Shown here in pieces: positions 7,739 through 16,070 of a stretch of DNA of 64,000 nt. Within the stretch, counting starts at the first letter, position 1, and the number at the start of each line of letters is the position of its first letter. The stretch comes from a virus. The stretch lies in the IMG/VR virus record IMGVR_UViG_3300046535_002009, positions 1 through 64,000 of that record, one strand, 5' to 3'. A program made the position numbers and the translations under genes. The notes below the pieces were generated by a model. That model searched no databases. It saw only the letters and a list, made by a program, of their open reading frames with translations, and was not told the origin of the DNA.

Positions 7739-9379
7739 TCAGGTGTAGGAGCGGCTGCTGGCGGAGGCGGGCGGGTCCTTCTTCGGGGGCTTGAGGAAGC
7801 GCAGGACCGCGTTGCCGACGGCGTCCACGAGGTCATCGTGCGGCGCCCGGGGAAAGCCGATGAGTTGGTCCTCCAGGGCGGGGATCTTGCGGGCGTGGAC
7901 GACGCGGGGCGGCAGCAGCTGGTACAGGGTGTGGACGCGTCCGGCCCGGACCTCCTTGGGTTCCTCGTTGTGCACCGTCACGACCTTGACGGGCATGCCG
8001 TGCAGGGTCTCCAGCCACTGGTCGCCGCCCTGGTTCGTCTCGATGAGGATCGCGCCGACCCACGGGTACTCGTCGAGGATTGCCAGGACCTTCTCCCGCA
8101 GGGCTGCGCCGCGGAGCTTCACTGCGAGCGCGAACTCCACAAGGCAGCGCGCGGGCTGGACCACGCGGCCGCCGTCGCCGCGCACGGGCGGGGCCATGGA
8201 GACGACGGCGAGCCCGGTGTAGTCGGAGGTGGTCTTGGTGGTGACGGCCGGGTCGATGGACAGATAGGTCCGGGTGACGGGGAAGGTCTCGAAGGTGATG
8301 TCGTCCTCGGTCCAGTACTCCGAGGCGGCGGCGTACGGGTCGTTGAGGAAGTTCTTCCGGTAGGAGCGGGTGTGCCGGATCCGCAGCAGGAAGGAGATCG
8401 GCCACTTCGCCGGCCACATGGAGCGCTCGGTGCCGTCGGTGCGCTCGACGATCGGCAGGTGGTGGTGGACGGTGAAGTTCTCCGCACCGATCCACTGGGT
8501 GTCCCGGTCGTCCGGGTCGAGCTCGCCCTTGAGGTGCTTCACGAGCTGGTGCGTGATGGAGCCGGGCATGGTGACGGTGCCGGAGAGGACCACGCTGGCG
8601 CGGACGTTGAGGGGCAGCACGGCGTCGATCACCGTGGTGAGCCGCTTGCGCATCTGGTAGGCGGAGTACGAGGACTCGTCCGGCTCGATGTCGTCGAGGA
8701 GCAGCAGGTCGGGGCGCAGCGCGCCGACCTTCATGCCGAGGGAGGAGCTGTCGATGCCCTTCGCGGCGAAGGTGAACCCGGACCGCGAGGTGTACATCGA
8801 CTTGGTGTCGGTCTCCCCCGACGTGCGCTGCCGCTTCCCCCACACGCACAGGTCGGGAAAGTCGCGGCGCAGTGCGCCGTTGGTCTTCAGCTCCTTGCGG
8901 AAGGTCTCCAGGTGCATCTCCGCCTGCGGCGCGGAGTCGGCGAAAGCCGCGGCGAACTTCTTCCAGCCCTGGGCGGCCGCCCACATCGGGAGCAGGAGCA
9001 GCCACCAGGTGGACTTGCCGCAGCCGCGCGGGGCGAGGAAGGCGTGCCGCTGCTCCTGGGGGCGGGTGACGGGGCGGGCCCATTCCAGGGCCAGGCGCAC
9101 CCATTCCAGGTGGGCGTCGGCGACGGAGAAGTGGCCGTCGTCGTCGCGCAGGTGGTGAGGGAAATACAGCAGCGCGAAGAGCAGCGGGTCATAGCGGGTC
9201 AGCTCGATGCGGATCTCGCGCTGCGCGGCGGTGCGGCCGGCGGGGCTGCGCGGGTTGTGCTGGATCGCCTCCCAGGGGATGGAGTCGATCCAGGCGTCGA
9301 GGTCGAAGGTCTCGGCGGTCGCGGCGAGGTCGTAGGGGTCGGCCGTGGTGTCGGTCGCAGGCAGGGTGGCCGTGGTCAT
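7739..9379 (-). CDS. terL: Terminase large subunit
   Basis: A 546-residue packaging motor. The ATPase domain shows Walker A APRGCGKST (about residues 116-124) and Walker B LLLLDD (about 225-230). The C-terminal RNase H-like nuclease shows YLSIDPAVT, AILIETNQGG and the late acidic motif HDDLVDAVG. All key motifs are intact, so both translocation and cleavage are expected. It lies directly upstream of the portal gene. Confidence 0.92.
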   Translation of the reverse strand: MTTATLPATDTTADPYDLAATAETFDLDAWIDSIPWEAIQHNPRSPAGRTAAQREIRIELTRYDPLLFALLYFPHHLRDDDGHFSVADAHLEWVRLALEWARPVTRPQEQRHAFLAPRGCGKSTWWLLLLPMWAAAQGWKKFAAAFADSAPQAEMHLETFRKELKTNGALRRDFPDLCVWGKRQRTSGETDTKSMYTSRSGFTFAAKGIDSSSLGMKVGALRPDLLLLDDIEPDESSYSAYQMRKRLTTVIDAVLPLNVRASVVLSGTVTMPGSITHQLVKHLKGELDPDDRDTQWIGAENFTVHHHLPIVERTDGTERSMWPAKWPISFLLRIRHTRSYRKNFLNDPYAAASEYWTEDDITFETFPVTRTYLSIDPAVTTKTTSDYTGLAVVSMAPPVRGDGGRVVQPARCLVEFALAVKLRGAALREKVLAILDEYPWVGAILIETNQGGDQWLETLHGMPVKVVTVHNEEPKEVRAGRVHTLYQLLPPRVVHARKIPALEDQLIGFPRAPHDDLVDAVGNAVLRFLKPPKKDPPASASSRSYT

Positions 9380-9381
9380 GG

Positions 9382-9840
9382 TCAGCCTCCGGCGTCGCCC
9401 GGCTCGTACTGCTCGCGGCCGTCGAAGCTGTGGTGGGTGATCACCCAGCCGGTGCCGCTCGCGGTGGCCTCCGGCCGGGGCGTGGGCGCGCAGACGCAGT
9501 CCTCGGTGAACTCGTGGACGGCCTCGTCGTCGAGGGGGGCGACGTGGACCCGGCCGGGCGCGGACTCATAGACGACCCAGTGTCCGGCCGGCGGCTCGTC
9601 GGCCTCGTCGCCCATGTCGAGGTCGAACTCCTCCACGGCGACGGTCGCGCGCAACAGCGTCATACCGACCGGGGGCGGCACGTCGCTGGGGACGTCCGAG
9701 AAGGCGGGGCGGGTGACGGGCTGCCAGTCCTGCAGGGCCATCCGGTCCAGGATGTGCTGGCCGAGGGCGGCACGGTATCCGGGGTCGGCGGCGAGCCAGG
9801 ACGGGACGAGGGAGTCGAGGTAGTGGCGGGTGGCGCTCAC
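9382..9840 (-). CDS. Hypothetical protein next to terminase
   Basis: A 152-residue acidic protein (MSATRHYLDSLVPSWLAADP...). Its GTG start overlaps the stop of the upstream HTH gene (GTGA) and it ends 2 bases before the terminase start. It has no recognisable catalytic motif; a VCAPTPRPEATA linker precedes a short C-terminal strand region. Tight coupling to terL suggests a packaging accessory role, which is inference. Confidence 0.65.
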   Translation of the reverse strand: MSATRHYLDSLVPSWLAADPGYRAALGQHILDRMALQDWQPVTRPAFSDVPSDVPPPVGMTLLRATVAVEEFDLDMGDEADEPPAGHWVVYESAPGRVHVAPLDDEAVHEFTEDCVCAPTPRPEATASGTGWVITHHSFDGREQYEPGDAGG

Positions 9841-10310
9841 TCGGCAGTCCCCGGGCGCATCCGGTCGGCGCGCAGGGCGTTACGGGACCGGACCTCGTTG
9901 AGGAGTTCCTGCAGGGCGACGTCCTGCTGGGTGACCTCCAGGATCGTCGCGTCGACCTGCACTGGGGCGTCGATGCCGAGCAGCTTGCGCCGGTCGGCGA
10001 TGCACTTCAGCACGACGTCGGCGGCCTTGGTGTTGCCGTCCAGGGCCTCGTCCCAGTACGCGGACTGGAGGGTGTCCAGGCGCTGGCGCTCGGTCTCGCG
10101 CCAGGTGTCGGCGGCCTCCTGCTCCAGCGTGCTGGCTGCCCGGCAGGCCCGGGTGAAGTCCTTGCGGGCGTTGGCGATCCCGTCGGAGTCCTCGGTGGCG
10201 TAGCCGAGCTGCAGGGCGATCTCGTCGTACGAGACGCCTTTGAGGCGCATCTGGATCAGGCTGGCGCGGCGGGTGGCGACGTCGGCGCCGACGGCTTTGG
10301 AGACAGGCAT
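9837..10310 (-). CDS. HTH protein, small-terminase-like (copy 2)
   Basis: A 157-residue protein with an N-terminal helix-turn-helix (KGVSYDEIALQLGYA), a helical middle and a C-terminus holding EVTQQDVALQELLNEVR. It is a clear paralogue of the gene at 10373-10831. Place and architecture fit a small terminase subunit that recognises DNA for packaging. Its ribosome site lies in the arm of a hairpin (10317-10356), so translation may be controlled. Confidence 0.7.
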   Translation of the reverse strand: MPVSKAVGADVATRRASLIQMRLKGVSYDEIALQLGYATEDSDGIANARKDFTRACRAASTLEQEAADTWRETERQRLDTLQSAYWDEALDGNTKAADVVLKCIADRRKLLGIDAPVQVDATILEVTQQDVALQELLNEVRSRNALRADRMRPGTAE

Positions 10311-10316
10311 GGCGGG

Positions 10317-10356
10317 GTCCTCCTCGGGTCGATCGGGATGATCGCCCGGGGAGGAC
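10317..10356 (-). promoter_or_regulatory. Hairpin that can hide the ribosome site of the downstream HTH gene
   Basis: A 12-bp stem (one G-U pair) separates the two paralogous HTH genes. On the minus strand the 3' arm is CCCGAGGAGGAC, which contains the GAGGAGG ribosome site of the gene starting at 10310. The hairpin could act as a translational switch, an attenuator or a terminator for the upstream gene. Confidence 0.45.
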
Positions 10357-10372
10357 CGCGGCCTGCGAACAG

Positions 10373-10831
10373 CTACTCGGGCTGCTCGCCGAGCAGGCCG
10401 GCCACCCGAGCGGCGTTGCGGGCCCGCGCCTCGTTGAGGAGTTCCTGCAGCTCAACGTCCTGCTGGGTGACCTCGGTGAAGGTGGCGTCGACCTGGACGG
10501 CGGCGTTGAGGCCGAGGATGCGGCAGCGCCTGTCGATGAGCCGGGCGACGGTCTCGATCGCCTTGAGGTTGCCGCGGATGGCCTCCGCCCACGCCGCGGC
10601 CTGGAGCCGGTCCAGGCGCTGGAGCTCGATGTCGCGGAGCTCGTTCGCGGTCTCCTGCTCCAGGTCGAGGGTCTCGCGCATGGCCCGGGTGAAGTCCTTG
10701 CGGGCGGCGGCTGCGCTGGCGTAGTCGAGGCGGTCGGCGATGGTGGTGTAGTCGACGGCGGCCAGGCGCATCTGGAGGAGCTTGCTGCGCCGGTCGGCGA
10801 TGGCTGCCTGCTGGGCCCGGGAGATCGGCAC
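10373..10831 (-). CDS. HTH protein, small-terminase-like (copy 1)
   Basis: A 152-residue protein with an N-terminal HTH (AAVDYTTIADRLDYA) and the same C-terminal block as its neighbour (EVTQQDVELQELLNEAR). Both share a central region rich in Arg, Leu and Gln. The GTG start lies 5 bases after the ParB-MTase stop. Two tandem copies before terL suggest duplication with split roles, for example packaging and regulation. Which is the true small subunit cannot be read from sequence. Confidence 0.7.
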   Translation of the reverse strand: MPISRAQQAAIADRRSKLLQMRLAAVDYTTIADRLDYASAAAARKDFTRAMRETLDLEQETANELRDIELQRLDRLQAAAWAEAIRGNLKAIETVARLIDRRCRILGLNAAVQVDATFTEVTQQDVELQELLNEARARNAARVAGLLGEQPE

Positions 10832-10836
10832 GGGCG

Positions 10837-12090
10837 CTACCTCGCGGCCGTGAAGTCGTGGGCCTCACCAGTGCTGGCGAGGACGGGCACGGTGCCGGTG
10901 TGCTGCTGGTATCTGCGGCAGATGACGTCGACGTACCGTGCGTCGAGCTCCACCACCCGCGCGGTGCGGCCGATGGTGTGGGCGGCGATGAGCGTGGAGC
11001 CCGAGCCGCCGAACGGTTCGTAGACCAGGCCGCCGGGGCGGCAGGAGTTCCGCAGGCCGGCGGCGACCAGCTCGACCGGCTTCGACGTCGGATGGGTGTC
11101 GTTGCGGGCGGGCTTGTCGACCTCGAAGACGGTGGTCTGGGCGTTGTCGCCGTGCCAGCGGTTGCCACCGCGGCCGAGCCGGCCGGACCCGGCGGGGGCG
11201 TCCGTGAACCCGTACAGGATCGGCTCGTGCCGGTAGTGGTAGTCGGAGCGGCCGAGGACCATCGTGTTCTTGACCCAGATTAGGTTCTGCCGGAACAGCC
11301 ATCCGGCGGCGCGGAACGCGGCTTCGAAGGTCGCGCGGGCGGTGTCGGCGTGCGCGACGTACACCGGGGCGCCCGGGCGCAGCGCCGCGGTGGCGACGGC
11401 GAACGCGCCGGCGAGGAGGTCCTCCAGGCCGTCGGCTCCGTCGTTCTGGATGGTGAGGGCCTGCTTCGTCTTGCCGACGTAGTCGACGCCGTAGGGCGGG
11501 TCCGTCCACATGCAGTCCGCGCGGTCGCCGTCGAGCATGTTCTCAACCGCGGTGATGTCGGTGGAGTCGCCGCACAGGAGCCGGTGCGGGCCGAGGTGCC
11601 ACAGGTCGCCCGGCCGGGTGCGGGGGTCGGCGGGGATGTCGGGGATGTCGTCGGGGTCGGTGAGCGCGGTGGGCGGCTCGTCGAGGTGGAGGAGGGCGTC
11701 GATGTCGGCCTGGGTGTAGCCGGTGCCGTCGTAGTCGCCGTCGAGGTAGGAGAGGAGCTCGGCCAGGGCGTCGTTGTCGTAGCCGCCGAGTTCGGCGGTG
11801 CGGTTGTCGGCGAGGTTGATGCGGCGGGCCGTGGAGTCGTCGCAGGTGATGATCTCGCAGCGGGCGCTGGTGTGGCCTTCGGCGGCGAGCGCCTGGAGGG
11901 TGTGGTTGCCGGCGAGGACGATGAGCGGGCCGTCAGGGATCTCGCGGGCGACGAGGGAGCGGTACTGGCCGTTGCGGCGCAGTGAGGCGCGGATCGCTTC
12001 GACGTCCCCGCGCTTGGCGTTCCCGGGGAACGGCGAGAGTTCGTCGAGCGGGACGTCGCGGGTGTGGAGGTAGGTGGCGGTGTCGGACAT
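10837..12090 (-). CDS. ParB-like/DNA N6- or N4-methyltransferase fusion
   Basis: A 417-residue protein with two domains. Residues about 10-100 are a ParB/sulfiredoxin-type domain (GNHTLQALAAEGH), and the rest is a beta-class DNA methyltransferase with DPPYGVDYVG and FGGSGSTLIAA in the permuted order, plus the VKNTMVLGRSDYHYRHEPILYG region. Such fusions are common in phages, where they methylate the phage genome to evade restriction. The ATG follows GAGGGGAG. Confidence 0.88.
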   Translation of the reverse strand: MSDTATYLHTRDVPLDELSPFPGNAKRGDVEAIRASLRRNGQYRSLVAREIPDGPLIVLAGNHTLQALAAEGHTSARCEIITCDDSTARRINLADNRTAELGGYDNDALAELLSYLDGDYDGTGYTQADIDALLHLDEPPTALTDPDDIPDIPADPRTRPGDLWHLGPHRLLCGDSTDITAVENMLDGDRADCMWTDPPYGVDYVGKTKQALTIQNDGADGLEDLLAGAFAVATAALRPGAPVYVAHADTARATFEAAFRAAGWLFRQNLIWVKNTMVLGRSDYHYRHEPILYGFTDAPAGSGRLGRGGNRWHGDNAQTTVFEVDKPARNDTHPTSKPVELVAAGLRNSCRPGGLVYEPFGGSGSTLIAAHTIGRTARVVELDARYVDVICRRYQQHTGTVPVLASTGEAHDFTAAR

Positions 12091-12158
12091 GGGTGGGCTC
12101 CCCTCGGCGGATGAGGGGCGTCATGCTGCGCCGAGAGGGGAGTTCGATTGCGAACGGA

Positions 12159-12177
12159 CTTACCACGTGGTGGTAAG
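12159..12177. promoter_or_regulatory. 19-bp inverted repeat before the methyltransferase gene
   Basis: The arms CTTACCAC and GTGGTAAG are perfect complements around GTG. The repeat lies 69 bases upstream of the methyltransferase ATG, in a gap between genes, and looks like an operator or a short attenuator stem. No repressor can be assigned. Confidence 0.4.
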
Positions 12178-12197
12178 CCAGGCGCCCGCGTCAGGTG

Positions 12198-12368
12198 TCA
12201 GAACCGCCTGCGGCCGGCGCCGCGCCGCGGGGGAAGGATGCGGTAGTCAGTGGTCTTGCCCACCTGCCGCTTGCGGGATCGCGCCCATCGGTGGGCGAAG
12301 CGCTGCCTGGTGGCGAACATCCATCGCCACTGCGCCTGCGAGCGAACCTTTCCCTGCTTGCCTGCCAC
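12198..12368 (-). CDS. Small basic phage protein (56 aa)
   Basis: A GTG at 12366-12368 preceded by GGAGGAAC opens a 56-residue frame: MAGKQGKVRSQAQWRWMFAT, then RQRFAHRWARSRKRQVGK and an RRF end. About a third of residues are Arg or Lys, with paired Trp/Phe. Similar tiny basic proteins (SxAQWRxMFA) recur in actinophage structural regions. Function is unknown; nucleic-acid binding is plausible. Confidence 0.7.
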   Translation of the reverse strand: MAGKQGKVRSQAQWRWMFATRQRFAHRWARSRKRQVGKTTDYRILPPRRGAGRRRF

Positions 12369-12377
12369 GGTTCCTCC

Positions 12378-14999
12378 TCAGCTGATCTCGAACGGGGGCG
12401 TGTCGAGCACGGGGTGCTCGGGCGGGGCGTCGATGGCGACCCAGGCCCGGTAGCGGCCGGGGCCCGGCGCCACGGCTCCGCCGTCGGGGCCGACGAGGAG
12501 CTTGGCGACGGTCTGCCCGGCACTGTCGGTTCCCCAGGTGGCGGTGTGCCAGTCGGCGTCGTCGGGCTCGTGGCCGACCGGGACGACGGCCATCTGCACC
12601 GGGTAGGCGGTCGGGTCTCCGCTGGTGCAGGCGATAGGGACCTGCTGGAACTCGGTGCTGAGGGAGTGCATGTCTCCTCCGGGGGTGGCGGGCGTGGACC
12701 AGGCGGTGTGGGCGGTGCGGGCCGTCCAGGCGGTGCCGGCCTGCTGGGCGGTCCAGGGGGACTCGGGGCGGCCGGCGATGCGCAGGCCGTGGGCCTGGCC
12801 GCCGCCGGGGGTTGCGATGGGCTGTGCCGTGTCGGTCTCGGTCGCGGGCAGCAGCGGCCGGGCCTTCGCGGGGTGCAGCGGCTGGGCGGTGTGGGTCTCG
12901 GTGGCCGAGGCGAGCGGGAGGACGCGACCCTGCCCGGTCGGCTGGGCGCTGTCCACCGCGGTGGCGGGCGGGAGGGTTCGGGCCTTGCCGGCCGCGGGCG
13001 GCAGCGCGCTGTCCTGCTCGGTGGCGGCACCGAGCGGGCGTGCCTTCCCGGGGCGGAGCACGGTGGCGAGGTCTGCGGCCGTGGCCGGGGCGATCGGGGC
13101 GGTCTTGCGTGCGGCGATGGGCTGGGCGGCGCTGGACTCTGTGGCTGGCTGGAGCGGCTGGGTGACGTGGCCGGGTGTGGCGAGGGTGCCGGCGGTGTCG
13201 GTCTCGGTCCCGGTGCCGAGGGCGCGGGTCTTGGCGGCGGCCGCGGGGCGGGCGGTGTCAGTGGCGGTCGCGGGCGCCGCGGCACGCGTCTTCGCCGCGG
13301 CGGGGGCGAGTGCGGCGGCGTTCTCTGTGGCGGGTGCGGCCGTGCGGCGCTTCACTGCACCGACCGGTCGGGCGGTCTCCACGGAACTGCTGGTCGCGGC
13401 GGGAGCGACGTGCGCCGCAGTGATGGGGCGGGCCGTGTCGCCGGATGCGGCGGTGCCGACCGTACGGGCCTTCGCCGCGCCGACCGGGCGGGCGCTGTCG
13501 GTCTGGCCGGCCGGGCCGAGCGGGGCGCTCTTCGCCGCGCCGAGGGGCTGTGCCGCGTCGCTGCCTGCGGCGCGCAGCACCCCGAGGGACCGGGCAAGGC
13601 GCTGCGCCACTTCGAGTGCGGCGGCCAGGGAGAGCGCTCGTCCCTTGGCGCGGCCGGCCGGCTGCGCGGTGCCACTCTCCCCCGCCGTCCCGAGGGCCGC
13701 GCGCTTGGTCCGGGCGATGGGCTGCGCGGTGTCGGTAGCTGCGGCGAGGACGAGGGCAGACGTCTTGGCCCGGCCGAGGGTCTGCGCCGCGTCGGTCTCC
13801 CCGGCCCCGGTGACCGCTTGGGTCCGGCCGTTGGAGATGTTGAAGTTGTCGAGCTCGGCGAAGTCGTTGGTGCCGCTGGAGCGCTGGCACTCCGCATAGA
13901 AGATCAACGTCCCGAGGCGCATCCACTGGGCGTTGACCGTGACGGTGCGCTGCGTGGTCCAGGAGCTGTTGTCGGGCGACGTCTCCATGAGGATGGAGCC
14001 GCCCGACTCGCGGAAGCGCCACCACTGGTGGCTGGTCGAGTTATAGGCGATGGTGGTGGGGCTGGCGTCGGCACCACCGATGTTGCTTCGGAAAACGAGG
14101 TTGCCGGTGCCCGGCTGGTAGTTGATCTCCAGGTTGGTAGTGGAGACGGTCGGGCCCGCGGAGAGGTACGCGCTGAACGCCGCCCCGGAGCCGCCGCCGA
14201 CCCCCGGAAGGGTCGGCACCTGGAAGGCAACCTGCGCCCCCTGGATCTCGTAGGGCGTGGCCGTGTAGAGGGTGGCCAAGGTCGTGGTGCAGGGCATGCG
14301 CGCGCGGCCGCCGGTCGCGGTGACGCTGCCTGTGCTGGTCCACTTCGCGTCGATCGACGAGGTGAAGGTGTCAGTCAGGCCGGTGAAGGCTGCCGTGAAC
14401 AGCCCGTCCGCACCGCTGAATTCAATCCATCCGGGCTCCGTCGTCACCGCGGTGTCGGTGGCGGCCAAGTCCGTGCTGCCGACGTTCCCGTAGTTGATGG
14501 TGGCGGAGTAGGAGGCGGCCGTCGTCGTGGACGTCTCGTACCCGATCTCGACCACGAGCCGGTCGCCGACCTGCACGGACACGGGACTGACCGACACCGC
14601 GCCTTCGGTCGCTCCGGTCGCGGTCGTCGAGAACTCGCTGCTGCCGGTGTAGTTGGAGAGGAGGGTGCCGCGGGGCGTGTCGGAGTCGCCGGACGTCACG
14701 TAGACGTGCAGGTGCCAGACCGCGTCCAGCAGCGTGTTGCTCTCCTTGGCGCCGATGCACCAGGTGACGGTCCCGCTGATCGTGCCCGCCTTGATGGCGC
14801 CCGCGGAGATGCTCCGGTGCAGGAGCACTTTGCGCGTGCCGGACCCGGCCGCGAGCGCGATGGACGACGTGCCGGCGCTGCCCTGCGGCTTGCGCCCGAG
14901 CAGTTGCACATCCTCGCCGGACGCGGTCGTCCAGGAGCCGCGGCGGGTGGTGGGCGTGTAGGGCGCGGCCGCGTTGGTCAGCCAGTGCCTGGTGGCCAC
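12378..14999 (-). CDS. Large tail/fibre-type protein with long degenerate repeats
   Basis: An 873-residue protein. Residues 1-390 are beta-rich with lectin/jelly-roll-like patterning (TDTFTSSIDAKWTSTGSVTA, then QWWRFRESGGSILMETSPD). About residues 400-730 form a run of some 16-18 Ala-rich repeats of about 20 residues with core DTAQPI...K. The end is another compact domain (HSLSTEFQQVPIAC...). The layout suits a virion surface or receptor-binding protein: adsorption domain, stalk, cap. No enzyme motif is seen. Confidence 0.65.
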   Translation of the reverse strand: MATRHWLTNAAAPYTPTTRRGSWTTASGEDVQLLGRKPQGSAGTSSIALAAGSGTRKVLLHRSISAGAIKAGTISGTVTWCIGAKESNTLLDAVWHLHVYVTSGDSDTPRGTLLSNYTGSSEFSTTATGATEGAVSVSPVSVQVGDRLVVEIGYETSTTTAASYSATINYGNVGSTDLAATDTAVTTEPGWIEFSGADGLFTAAFTGLTDTFTSSIDAKWTSTGSVTATGGRARMPCTTTLATLYTATPYEIQGAQVAFQVPTLPGVGGGSGAAFSAYLSAGPTVSTTNLEINYQPGTGNLVFRSNIGGADASPTTIAYNSTSHQWWRFRESGGSILMETSPDNSSWTTQRTVTVNAQWMRLGTLIFYAECQRSSGTNDFAELDNFNISNGRTQAVTGAGETDAAQTLGRAKTSALVLAAATDTAQPIARTKRAALGTAGESGTAQPAGRAKGRALSLAAALEVAQRLARSLGVLRAAGSDAAQPLGAAKSAPLGPAGQTDSARPVGAAKARTVGTAASGDTARPITAAHVAPAATSSSVETARPVGAVKRRTAAPATENAAALAPAAAKTRAAAPATATDTARPAAAAKTRALGTGTETDTAGTLATPGHVTQPLQPATESSAAQPIAARKTAPIAPATAADLATVLRPGKARPLGAATEQDSALPPAAGKARTLPPATAVDSAQPTGQGRVLPLASATETHTAQPLHPAKARPLLPATETDTAQPIATPGGGQAHGLRIAGRPESPWTAQQAGTAWTARTAHTAWSTPATPGGDMHSLSTEFQQVPIACTSGDPTAYPVQMAVVPVGHEPDDADWHTATWGTDSAGQTVAKLLVGPDGGAVAPGPGRYRAWVAIDAPPEHPVLDTPPFEIS
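12815..13810 (-). repeat. About 1 kb of ~60-bp degenerate coding repeats
   Basis: Tandem imperfect repeats encode units like ATETDTAQPIxxxKxRxL, with positions DTA, P and K best kept. They form the stalk-like middle of the 12378-14999 protein. The DNA units have diverged, so they have probably been kept by selection rather than arisen recently. Confidence 0.7.
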
Positions 15000-15027
15000 C
15001 GGCCACCCCCTCCCTCAGCACGGTGGG

Positions 15028-15474
15028 TCAGGCGGCGGACGTGGCGCGGAAGAAGTCGGCGATGGTGGCGGTGACGTCGGACCCGTCCGGCGTGATCGCG
15101 AAGTCGTGCTTGGTCAGCGGGATGAGGTCGCTGTCGGTGCCGGTGGTGGTGTCCGGGTCGTAGCAGATGACGATCGCGGAGATGGCGTTGCCGGAGGCCG
15201 CGGTCCAGGTGATGTCCGCGCAGTCGACGGCCACGCGGTCGTTGGTGTCGTCGAAGGTGACCGTGACGCCGGACAGCGTCTTCCGGCCCATGGTGGTCTG
15301 CTCGTTGCTCGCGCCGGCGAGGAGCGTGCTCAGGTCGTGGTAGTCGCGCATGGCCGAGTCCGCGACGATGCCGCTGGTCTCGATCGGCACGGCGATCAAG
15401 GCGTCGTTGGTGAGCGGCAGCCCCGCGTAGTAGGCGACCTTGCCGAGAGCGATGTTGAAGACGATGTTGGCCAC
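15028..15474 (-). CDS. Minor structural protein (beta-rich, 148 aa)
   Basis: A GTG start follows GGAGGACCTTC. The 148-residue protein (MANIVFNIALGKVAYYAGLP...) is strand-rich with TMGRKTLSGVTVTFDDTNDR and an acidic C-terminal half. Similar proteins sit beside the fibre gene in Streptomyces phages and are presumed to be decoration or tail proteins. It is probably co-transcribed with the 12378-14999 gene. Confidence 0.65.
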   Translation of the reverse strand: MANIVFNIALGKVAYYAGLPLTNDALIAVPIETSGIVADSAMRDYHDLSTLLAGASNEQTTMGRKTLSGVTVTFDDTNDRVAVDCADITWTAASGNAISAIVICYDPDTTTGTDSDLIPLTKHDFAITPDGSDVTATIADFFRATSAA

Positions 15475-15586
15475 GAAGGTCCTCCGGTGGGCACGGCGGT
15501 GCTGTGCCGGGCGGAGGGGTCCCGGGCCCCGGTCGGGGCGCGCCTATCGGAGCACAGGCGTGCTGTCAGAGTGTGAACGCGAAACG

Positions 15587-15608
15587 GCCCCACCCGGATA
15601 GGTGGGGC
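15587..15608 (-). terminator. Hairpin between the Ro module and the structural operon
   Basis: An 8-bp stem (GCCCCACC and its complement) with a 6-nt loop, followed on the minus strand by GTTTC. It lies in a 237-base gap between the 93-aa gene and the 15028-15474 gene, which separates the Ro module from the tail genes. No other feature was seen in that gap. Confidence 0.6.
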
Positions 15609-15711
15609 GGCCGGAAGTCTGCCGCGTCCAGGTCCGTCGGCTTTCGCGATCGCGCCACCGAACGGGGTCCTGCCGGTCGGGCAACGCCTGGTGATCAGGT
15701 CCGGACACGCG

Positions 15712-15993
15712 TCAGTACTCTTCCGGGTGGTCGAAGGGGTGCAGCTCGGCGCGGAGCGACTCGTTGAGGCTGGGCTCGGGCATGGTGACGACGATCTCCG
15801 GTGCAAGACGCTTCACGACGCACTCACCGAGGCTGCGCAGGAGATCGGCCTTCTGGAAGTTCTGGTAGTCCTCGCCGCACGCGTTCCAGTGCTGGAGCGG
15901 GATGGCTTCGCGGACCTGATACCTGAGGCCGTCGACGACGACTTCGGCGCTGAGGACCACGCTGCCGAAGGCGGGGATGGAGGTTTGGCTCAT
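15712..15993 (-). CDS. Small protein downstream of Ro (93 aa)
   Basis: The ATG at 15993 follows AGGAGAG. The 93-residue protein begins MSQTSIPAFGSVVLSAEVVV and contains GEDYQNFQKADLLRSLGECV. It lies 77 bases after the Ro stop on the same strand and before a hairpin, so it may be in the Ro transcript. I do not recognise the family. A role with Ro is only suggested by position. Confidence 0.65.
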   Translation of the reverse strand: MSQTSIPAFGSVVLSAEVVVDGLRYQVREAIPLQHWNACGEDYQNFQKADLLRSLGECVVKRLAPEIVVTMPEPSLNESLRAELHPFDHPEEY

Positions 15994-16070
15994 GAGTCTC
16001 TCCTGCTGGAACGGCTCCGCCCGGCCGCCGGGGTGAGCCGGGGCCGGGCGGGTCGGGTCGGGGGGCGGGG

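Noticed and set aside
12195-15074. A 959-codon plus-strand frame
   Set aside because: It is the antisense shadow of the repeat-rich tail protein; it is Gly/Arg-rich low complexity without a good start.
15560-15577. A further copy of the P1-P3 operator (TGCTGTCAGAG...)
   Set aside because: Only the left half matches; the GCAGCA half is missing and no rightward gene follows.
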